64,000 bases of DNA from Microstegium vimineum (taxonomy: Eukaryota > Streptophyta > Magnoliopsida > Poales > Poaceae): positions 28,270,991 through 28,334,990 of the forward strand of contig CM039120.1 of the NCBI GenBank assembly GCA_022036555.1, read 5' to 3'. The position numbers were made by a program, and so were the translations under genes. The notes under the pieces were generated by a model that searched no databases, was not told where the DNA came from, and saw nothing but the letters and a program-made list of their open reading frames with translations. Of the stretch, positions 56,999 through 64,000 are shown one piece after another (the first letter of the stretch is position 1; each line of letters starts with the position of its first letter).

Positions 56999-58685
56999 TG
57001 TTGGTATTTCTTATGACTATTGGATAAATCCGCAAGCGCACAGATTATACTGTTGTAACACTTCACCAGGAGTATTCCAGGTATCGTATTTTCCACAGGG
57101 AACGAGAAGTGAGTTAACTAGGAATATTGATATGTCCTATGATGGATCAAGGGATACTATGACAACTGGATTGAGAGGTTCGATATAGCAAGGATATCTA
57201 ACAAGGTATAGCTGGTTATACTGGCATTATCGGCCCTTCTCTTACAGGAGGCGATGGGATAGATCAGAAAGAGGGCAAAACTCTAACTGGACCGCGCCAT
57301 CATGTTGTATTGAGGCCCTACCTTTTAAGAACTTATCTTAGACATGTGGTGGAATACGAAGACTAGATAGAGTTGTCACCTTCTACTAGCATCCACAAAC
57401 AATCCGTGCGATAAGCGGTTTACAAAGGCAAGGTCTAGTCTAGACGTCTACACTATTCTTACTACTTTAACCCTAGCTAAGGACTAAAGCACTCTACTTA
57501 AAGTAAAGCGATGAACAAGCGGAAAAAGATGTATAACAGCTATGCCAGTAGTAGAATATCAAATACTATAAAGAACTCAGATGTATCACTTACATGTGTT
57601 GAACTTACAAGAGAATCGCATCCGCTGAGGAACAACTCAGAGAAGATGCCCGACAGGCCCGGCTCTCCTCCAGGCGCTCCTCACTCTCCTCCAACTAGCA
57701 TAGCACTACTAAAGAGCTCCGCTAAGAGACTAAGGAGTAGTGTTTCTCCAATGAGGCATGAAATGAATAGGAAGCTCTAGGGGTCTATTTATAGCTAGAG
57801 GGAGAGCCAAGTGCCACGTCAGCGATCTGTGTCACTTCCATCATCCACCGTAGTATCAAACCATCATTAGAACCGACTTAGATCAACGAGGAGATCAAGT
57901 GGGTGCATGGAAGCATGCAAGAAGTCGGTGGGGAGGTCGGTGCACCTTTTGGGCACCTTGCCACAGTCGGCCAACCGCCCAATGGTAGGTGGGCCCTACC
58001 ACTTTCCCCTAGGAGGTGTCCCCATAGCACAAGGGGCATGTGGGTGGCCTGTGGGCCCATACCCACGGTCGGCCGACCGCAAGTATTGGCCATCTTTCGT
58101 GTGGAGCATGGCCCACATGTCATTGGCACCTTGGCGAAGTTTGGTATTGTTCCGAGATAGTTTGTGGGCCATGTATTCTCGTGCTTTGATCTAGAGCCGT
58201 TGAGAAGAAGCACAGAGGAGATCCAAGGGTGGATCTTCACTCTAGAGGATGTGCTTGGATCATGGACACATGGGAGGCCTTGGTGGCCCCATAGGGTGGT
58301 CGGCCGACCCCCTATAGAGAGCCATGGGCCTCCCCTTTGGTGTGGGACCTCCTTGATAGGTGTGGATTCTGCTGTGCAAGATTGGGCCCAAAGTACGGTC
58401 GGTCGACCGTCTTTTGTGGCCAAACAAGCTCATCTTTTGCAGGTGGCTTCTAGAGGTAATGTTCATCATGATGGTGTATTAGCTTTGCACATTTGCCATA
58501 CTTGGAAATATGTCATGTTGAGCCCCGAATTATGATGTTTTGTGCCTACATTCAAATAGAGGACATATACACGTGGAACCAAGTTACTGGGTAAAATAAG
58601 TTCAGGTTATGCTTGTTTTCCTTCGAATATGAGGATGTTGACGGTATTTTGATGGTGATAAAATAGCTCATAATTACCGTCAACA
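56999..58685 (-). repeat. G2 5' LTR
   Basis: A 1.69-kb LTR, minus strand from TGTTGACGGTAATT (58685) to AAATACCAACA (56999), nearly identical to the 3' LTR. This suggests G2 is younger than the A and B insertions. A TATA box lies at 57786-57793. Palindromes TCGGCCGACCG and GGTCGGTCGACCG recur at about 58070, 58300 and 58400. Confidence 0.92.
57786..57793 (-). promoter_or_regulatory. TATA box in the G2 5' LTR
   Basis: TATAAATA on the minus strand, at the same place as in the 3' LTR and in G1. It is the promoter candidate for the Gag transcript. Confidence 0.7.
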
Positions 58686-59258
58686 ACATACAAATAGGGG
58701 GAGCAAGCTCATGAATACTTTGTTGCATTTGAATGCTTGCATCCTCATATGTATTGTAGCACAAGTACTTAAATTTAAATATTCATGCTTGTGTGGTGAT
58801 TGCTAGTGATCCAAAATGAATGATGATTGATCAACTAGCATGCATAGGTTGATTAGCTTTAACCCATGTAATTTCAAGTGATCTATAGAAACCTTGCTCT
58901 TAATGTTGATCTCACGAGGTTCTCTAGTTGTTGAATTTTCAAGTAGTATCTAGCTAATCATGGTGCTCAGGGTGATTCTAAATTCCGCACTCCGCTGGTA
59001 TCACGCTTTAAAGGTCTAATATTAAACCTTAGCATCATTTGGTAGATATTTACTCTCCCACATTGTCTATCTATGCATATGTGCAAAACTTGAACCAAAC
59101 TCATGAGGCACATATGTAGGGGGAGCTAATAACTACCAAAACTGAATTTGTGTAACTTGTCCAAATCTTGAATCTTTGATTAAAATGCTTGGACAAGCAA
59201 CTCAAGTTCAAAATGATTATATTTCATATCTTTATGGAAGGGTTGTCATCAATTACCA
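58686..59258 (+). other. B1 3' noncoding region, second part
   Basis: ACATA (58686-58690) is the right target copy of G2. No gene follows. Polypurine-tract-like runs at 58695-58703 and 59117-59125 precede the true tract. Confidence 0.75.
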
Positions 59259-59272
59259 AAAAGGGGGGAGAT
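59259..59272 (+). other. polypurine tract of B1
   Basis: AAAAGGGGGGAGAT directly before the LTR start TGAGAGTCTCCC. Confidence 0.82.
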
Positions 59273-61250
59273 TGAGAGTCTCCCATGTGTTTTGGTTTTG
59301 AGTAATTGATGAAACCCACTTGAGGTACTAACCTTGGATCTCTAAGTGTGAATCATGAGATAGGTTGGTACATGCCATGAGATGGAGCAAGGTCGATCAA
59401 GTGAGGATGGCACAAGCTCTAGCATGGTAAAAGAGATGGAAAGGAAAATGGTGTCAAGGCAAAGGTGATATAGAACCCATTTTCAGTTTGGTGATCAAGA
59501 CATCATAGAGGATGTGACAAGGTGATATAGAACCCATTTTCGGTTTGGTGATCAAGACATCATTTAGGACAGATAGCCGTACTATCAAGGAGGGAGCTCT
59601 TGCTAATGATTATGGTTATCATGTGCCACTAGGTTCATATGAATTGCATTAAAATCAATTGAACCAAGTGAAACAACCAACTAATTCCAAGTAAAATATG
59701 AACTAAAAGCTAACACGCATGCACAAGTGTTGAGATCACTTAGTGTTAGCCCTTGGATGCTTGGAGAAATTGGAGAAGTGTTTGAGCTGAGGAAAGAGCT
59801 CTAGACTGAGGTCCGGACGCTAGGGTGTGGTTGAGTCCGGGCCATCGGCGATGGGTCCGGAGGCATACCCTAGGCTTGGCTGGCTGTGAGCAGTGGTCCA
59901 GACGATATTGGAAGTCCGGACGCAGAGCTCCGGACAGAGGGTCCGGAGTATTGCGCTCTCTGTTGTTTCTGGTGGAGGTGATCGGGATGCTGGTGATGGT
60001 CCGGACTGAGGCTCCGAACTAGCGTTCGGAGGTGTTGCTTGCTCTTGGGTGCGCTCGGGATGCCCTGGAAATATTTCCAGACAGTGGTCCGGACCCTGTG
60101 AACAGTAGCGACCGGAGGCACGTGGAAGGCTGAGGCGAAGGCGCGAAATGGCCATTTGAATCAGGAGGGGCACCGTGCACATGGCTGTTAGTTCGGACAA
60201 CGCCTTGCACGCGTCCGGAGCTAGCGACCGGAGGCTCACTCAGAGCCGTTGGCTCTCGGCTGTTGATGGGTCTGGACGCAGCTGATGGTCCGGACCCCTG
60301 TGAAAGTTGCGTCCGGAGTGGATGCAGAGGCTCTGTTTTTAAGGGAAATCAGCTAGTGTTTGAGTGTGGGCTATATAAGGTGATATGGCTGGCCCTTGGG
60401 ATAAGCTCTTGCACATTTTCATCACTCACACACTAGTGCTCATTTGTGAGAGCCTCACCACTCATCTCATTGATACATTGACCATTTCATGAGAGATTGA
60501 GTGAACCAAGTGCATTGCTTCCTCGAATTGCATACTAGTGGCAATTGGTGATTGTCGTCATCGCGGAGCTCTTGTTATTCTCGGAGGTTGCCACCTCCTA
60601 GACGGCTTGGTGCGACGAGGATCGTTGAGCGGAGGAAGGTGATTCTCTCCGGCTCCGATCGATGGATTGTGAGGGGTTCTTGAACCTACCTCGTGGGAGT
60701 TCGTGAAAGGTATCTCTAGTGGATTGCTCGTAGCTTGGGGATCCCCATCTTGTGTTGGTTGGCGGCACCCGGTGACGGTTTTGGCTTGGATTGCCAATTA
60801 GCGCGTGAACCTCCAAGTGGGTGTATCGCTACAACGGAGACTAGCTTGTTGGCAAACAAGTGAACCTCGGAGAAAAATCTTGTGTCTCATTGTCTCTCTC
60901 TGAGGATTTCTATTGTGATTGATTGACTACATATTGGTATCCTCTCCACGTCGGTATAACCCTCCTATCTTTAGCTTTGCATTACATTCTTTCATACTTG
61001 CAAAGTAGAGATTCTAGCGCTTTAGCTTGTGTAGTTTCCTCTAGTAGATCTAGTTGTCTAGCTCTTGTGTGTGACTTAGGACATATATTGATAATAACTA
61101 GACTTGTTATAGGTGGCTTGCCGACCCTAGTAGTGTTAGTGCAAACTTGCTTTATGCCGTGTTTTATTCTAACAAGTTTGCCTAAGTGTTGTTGTAGAAT
61201 TTTTAATAGGCTATTCACCCCCCCCCCTCTAGCCATTCTTAGACCTTTCA
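59273..61250 (+). repeat. B1 3' LTR
   Basis: A 1.98-kb LTR from TGAGAGTCTCCC to GACCTTTCA, matching 9567-11114 plus 40906-41273. It has a private partial tandem duplication (period 57) at 59464-59563. GTCCGGA words lie at 59810-60320. CCAAC at 61251-61255 closes the B1 insertion. Confidence 0.93.
60372..60379 (+). promoter_or_regulatory. TATA box in the B1 3' LTR
   Basis: TATATAAG within GGGCTATATAAGGTGA, the same as in the 5' LTR. In this position it could drive transcription into 61251 and beyond, antisense to C1 gag. Confidence 0.72.
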
Positions 61251-62037
61251 CCAACTCCTTAGAAACCCATAACACTCTAGGCTTGTTCTTCATTTTAGGA
61301 CCAAGAAACACCACAAGTGGTCTACCCTTGGAGTCCTTGTTGATGACAAAGTGTGCATCATGAGCAAATGACCTTGTGTGCTTGGGCAAGGTCTTGGGAG
61401 GTGGAGTCTTGCAATCATAAGCAAAGTGACCAACTTAGCCACACTCAAAGCATCTTCTTGGCTTGGGCTTTGGCTTGTCATAGTTGTTACTCATGGCCTT
61501 GTTCTTGTAATAGTTCTTTTCTTCAATCTTGACCTTGGCCTTCATGAGTTGGTTCTCCTTGAACCAAATACCGATCTTGTCGGTCTTCATCACGGTGTTA
61601 TTCAAGAGCTCACTTTGAAGGTTGTGGCCCGTGGTAAACTTCTCAAACCCACTTTCTAGCTTGATCTTCTCATTCTTGAGCTTTGCATTTTATTCTCTAA
61701 GTGTGTTGATCAAGGTGATAGCATCCTTGTCATCTTCCTTGGCCGACATGATAGTGAAGGGCTTGTTTGCCTTGAGGTTGATTAGCTCTTCCTTGAACTT
61801 AGAGTTCTCTTCCCTCATCTTCACATAGTCATCATACTTGTCGGCTTCAACTACCTTCTTGCCCTTGCCCTTAGCATTTTGCTCACTAGCAACTTCATCA
61901 AGCAAGTCCTCACAAGAAGTAGCTATATCACACTTAACAACCGGGTTAATAGCAACATGTGTATCAAGATCATGTATAAGAAATTCCTTAGCTACCACAA
62001 GTGTGTCATGTTCATTAGCTACCATAAGTGTGCCATG
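61251..62037 (-). pseudogene. C1 gag, central and C-terminal part (truncated)
   Basis: From right to left: a 27-bp tandem repeat coding for a VVANEHDTL-type unit, a coiled-coil-like stretch (KYDDYVKMREENSKFKEEL, then SAKEDDKDAITLINTLRE), then a zinc knuckle CFECG-stop-VGHFAYDC at 61411-61452 with TAA at 61435-61437, then LPKHTRSFAHDAHFVINKD and RVLWVSKELV. The frame continues at 9566 after the B1 insertion. The N-terminal half of Gag, the primer site and the 5' LTR are missing beyond 62037. Confidence 0.82.
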
Positions 62038-62480
62038 TGACAGGAGCGTCCGTCGCCCAGAACACAGCCCTCTCAACTTTGTTTTTCGTCGCAATGAATA
62101 CGGAAGCTGTTCTAGGCTATCTTACGGTCACCATAGGCTTGTTTAGAGCTAAGGTAGACAAGTGTGCACCACACCTAAGTCATGAAGCTCTCCTAAGTCA
62201 AGCTAATCATCTAGACCCCCCTTGATAGTACGGTCAAAGATCAAATAAAGACCTATCTACTTCTAAGTGCCCTTCATCTCCTTATGGCACCTAGACCTAT
62301 CATTCTAGGGTTTTCATCATGTCGACTTTGAAATCCGAAATGATATCCATCTTGGGGGCTTAGTGATAACCGTTGACGCCCATTCTCATTGATCACTATG
62401 GCTAAGCTACGCATAGCCTCTGCAAAACACACGTTAGCCATAATAATATTTTATTTGTCGTTAATCACCAAAACCATTAG
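62038..62480. other. unassigned region
   Basis: No gene or known element seen. It begins at the abrupt end of C1 gag with GGAGCGTCCGTCGCC, a word like those in the C1 3' LTR. The rest includes a run TAGACCCCCCTTGATAGTACGG and is of mixed composition. It could be a piece of a C1 5' LTR or of another repeat. Confidence 0.35.
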
Positions 62481-62706
62481 GGCCACGATTCTTCAGCTCT
62501 GTTATAAGTGTGGATTTAGAAATGCCAACACACATCTCGCCAAAGTTTTTCTTTATCATGATCCTCAAAAGGATGGTATTATAACAGTCCAACAAATTCG
62601 TTGAAGTGAAAATCTAGCAGACTTGTTCACAAAGGCACTACCTACTTCAGTATTCAAGAAATTAACACATGGTATTGGATTATGTCAGTTGAAAGACATC
62701 AAGTGA
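62481..62706 (+). pseudogene. Ale/Retrofit-like copia RNase H end (remnant)
   Basis: The frame ends HLAKVFLYHDPQKDGIITVQQIR, TGA, SENLADLFTKALPTSVFKK, THGIGLCQLKDIK, stop. It is the C-terminus of copia RNase H; the ADLFTKALPT and LKDI blocks are of the Ale/Retrofit kind and not SIRE. One in-frame TGA is present and everything upstream is missing. The 3' LTR follows at the expected distance. Confidence 0.8.
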
Positions 62707-62826
62707 TATTGCCATCAGGGGGAGTGAATATGTGTGTACTCTTTTTTCCTTGGCCATGGTTTTTTCCCACTGGGTTTTCCCTTGGCAAGATTTTTAACGA
62801 GGCATGCAAATCACCTCATAATGGAC

Positions 62827-62839
62827 ATCCAAGGGGGAG
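62827..62839 (+). other. polypurine tract of the Ale-like remnant
   Basis: TCCAAGGGGGAG directly before the LTR start TGTTATG. A second tract, TCAGGGGGAGTG (about 62716), lies just after the pol stop, as is common in this lineage. Confidence 0.75.
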
Positions 62840-63077
62840 TGTTATGAAATATTAAGGTGGATGTCCATAACCCCTATACCATTAAAGTTACAACCTTCAT
62901 GATTCAATGGTGTAACTCTAACTCCATCCCTCATGTGAAGTTATATATATATATGAGGGCTTATGCATTGTAAATGAGATACGAGAAAAGAGAACAACTC
63001 ATTTTCATCCTCTCTACTTCTATTCTACATATTCTTACATACATATTCTTGATAGTGAAACTAGTTATTACATAACA
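62840..63077 (+). repeat. Ale-like 3' LTR
   Basis: A 238-bp LTR from TGTTATG to CATAACA, a perfect 7-bp terminal inversion. It contains a TATATATATATA box at about 62942-62953. Short LTRs of this size are usual for Ale/Retrofit elements. No matching 5' LTR was found. Confidence 0.75.
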
Positions 63078-63290
63078 TAAACAAGATACTAAATATATTG
63101 CATAATAAAGTTGACTACTATTACACCTTATTACACGCCCATGCATAAACTTTTGCTAGACATATATGAAAAGTTGATTTATGAATGATAGTTTGTACAT
63201 AAATTACTACTATATGTTCAAAAAAATTGGCAGTATCGCTTAACAGTTTGAGCATGTATTCAATATGGATCTTATTTTGTAGATCTCATC

Positions 63291-63432
63291 GTAAGAAATA
63301 CAATGGTGGTGGTGGAAACAGATTTGAAACCAAACAAATTGGTGCTTATTTAAATAAAAAAGTAAGAAATACAATGGTGGTGGTGGAAATAGATTTGAAA
63401 CCAGACAGATTGGTGCTTATTTAAATAAAAAA
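63291..63432. repeat. 71-bp tandem duplication
   Basis: Two copies of a 71-bp unit starting GTAAGAAATACAATGGTGG (63291 and 63362) differ at only a few positions. The 213 bp before it hold nothing recognisable. Confidence 0.85.
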
Positions 63433-64000
63433 GTAGCTATTTTTTCTCCCTAATGTCAGCATGGCATCATCCCAAAAGAAAACTAGCTTCTCCGCCCTAG
63501 GCTAGCGGTGACGAACACTAGAGACATGAGAGGACCAGTTTGTCAAAGTTGTCGTCCCACTCTCACTCACTCTAGCTCTTGTTGCTCATTTCTCTAGAGT
63601 CGAAGCAATGTCGTTTGGTAGAGCTCTCATGATAGCTTCAGCTACCAACTCGACAGAGGAGGAGGAGGAGGATGAACTATTATGGCACTAGGAGGCATGG
63701 GCACAGTCTAAGCAAGCTCGGCGAAAGAGGGCCCGGTCTAGATGTGCTTGGTATCGGTGAACTTGGTGATGATGAGATGGATCTGTTGGCGATATAACCT
63801 CGGCATATCCCCAGGGACCTTCTTGGGCCTGCCGACCAGGAGACGGCCCAGCCTACGAGGCCTTGCGGCACGCGACCAGCACGTCGTGCTCGCTAAGGAC
63901 TCCTAAGAAGACTTGCTCGCCAAGGAAGATCCTAGTAGATAGACTCGGATCCCTTGCCTTAGGGAATGATCGTAATCGGTTAGGATATGGAAATTGTAAC
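63433..64000. other. unassigned region, possible degraded gene fragment
   Basis: The region turns GC-richer after 63480. A plus-strand frame at 63608-63691 encodes MSFGRALMIASATNS and a run of Glu and ends at TAG. Read beyond the stop, it continues with a basic stretch (SKQARRKRARSRCAW). No domain is recognised and the window ends here. It could be a decayed gene or repeat. Confidence 0.3.

Larger units (their letters stand above)
47152..58685 (-). mobile_element. gypsy element G2, gag-only, with a nested Copia-A solo LTR
   Basis: A minus-strand element inserted in the B1 3' noncoding region, flanked by a perfect ACATA (47147-47151 and 58686-58690). LTRs lie at 47152-48844 and 56999-58685. 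A tRNA-Asp-type primer site, a gypsy Gag (Tat/Athila-like), a gag-tail frame and a polypurine tract are present. No protease, reverse transcriptase, RNase H or integrase motif was found on either strand of its roughly 6.2 kb of own internal sequence, so it appears structurally non-autonomous. A4 (49177-51142) is nested near its 3' end. Confidence 0.9.
9567..61250 (+). mobile_element. SIRE-like copia element B1 with nested guests
   Basis: An LTR retrotransposon on the plus strand inserted into the gag of C1. Its ends are TAAGAGTCTCCC (the 3' LTR copy has TGAGAGTCTCCC) and GACCTTTCA. It is flanked by a perfect 5-bp duplication CCAAC at 9562-9566 and 61251-61255. Own parts: 5' LTR 9567-11114 plus 40906-41273, gag-pol 41330-46594, 3' noncoding 46595-47151 plus 58691-59272, 3' LTR 59273-61250. 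A1 splits the 5' LTR and G2 splits the 3' noncoding region. Without guests it is about 10.4 kb, normal for the lineage. It is not autonomous because gag-pol is broken. Confidence 0.93.

Noticed and set aside
62389..62604. Independent 71-residue gene in the right flank
   Set aside because: Its second half is in frame with the copia RNase H terminus that continues past its TGA, so it is part of the Ale-like remnant.
1..64000. tRNA, rRNA or other RNA genes
   Set aside because: No cloverleaf-like or rRNA-like sequence was recognised. The tRNA-related matches seen are primer-binding sites.

Overview
The window is plant nuclear DNA, almost certainly from a grass and probably a panicoid one. It has no convincing host gene. 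Nearly all of it is a stack of LTR retrotransposons inserted into one another. The case for a grass rests on long-LTR copia elements of the SIRE/Maximus type with tRNA-iMet primer sites, a gypsy element with a tRNA-Asp primer site and a gag resembling grass Tat/Athila elements, an Angela-like LTR, a Tekay-like LTR and a GC-rich Mutator-like element. The species is not determined.

Names used here. Copia-A is a SIRE-like family with ~2 kb LTRs, starting TG(C/T)(G/A)AACACATGG and ending CCTTCA; its copies are A1, A2, the chimeric fragment A3 and the solo LTR A4. Copia-B (copy B1) and Copia-C (copy C1) are two further SIRE-like families. Gypsy-G has copies G1 and G2.

Layout. 1-1611: A3, two Copia-A LTR fragments joined head to head. 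1612-4636: the 3' end of G1. 4637-5544: unassigned. 5545-9566: the 3' half of C1 on the minus strand. C1 resumes at 61256 because B1 (9567-61250, target duplication CCAAC) lies in its gag. B1 carries two guests: A1 in its 5' LTR (11115-40900, TCTTG) and G2 in its 3' noncoding region (47152-58685, ACATA). A1 carries an Angela-like solo LTR in its integrase (16419-17660, AATGG), a Mutator-like element (20906-21913, 9-bp CTCTAAAAT) and, in its 3' LTR, the opposite-strand sister A2 (24453-40579, CCGTT/CTGTT). A2 carries two solo LTRs (29920-33543, TCCTC; 34645-35688, CCGTC). G2 carries A4 (49177-51142, ATGAG). The order of events is therefore C1, then B1, then A1 and G2, then A2 and A4, then the solo LTRs inside A2: five levels deep. 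62038-64000 holds a remnant of an Ale/Retrofit-like copia element with its 3' LTR, a 71-bp tandem duplication and unassigned sequence.

Function. Every copia gag-pol here has stops, frameshifts, deletions or insertions, so none looks autonomous. G2 is built as a gag-only gypsy element. The points most worth a second look are the long LTR inverted repeats (22733-26391 and 1-1010), the gene-like cargo of the Mutator-like element, arrays of short GC-rich words in the LTRs of unrelated families, primer-site-like motifs in the Copia-A 3' noncoding region, and serial polypurine tracts in front of the SIRE-like 3' LTRs.
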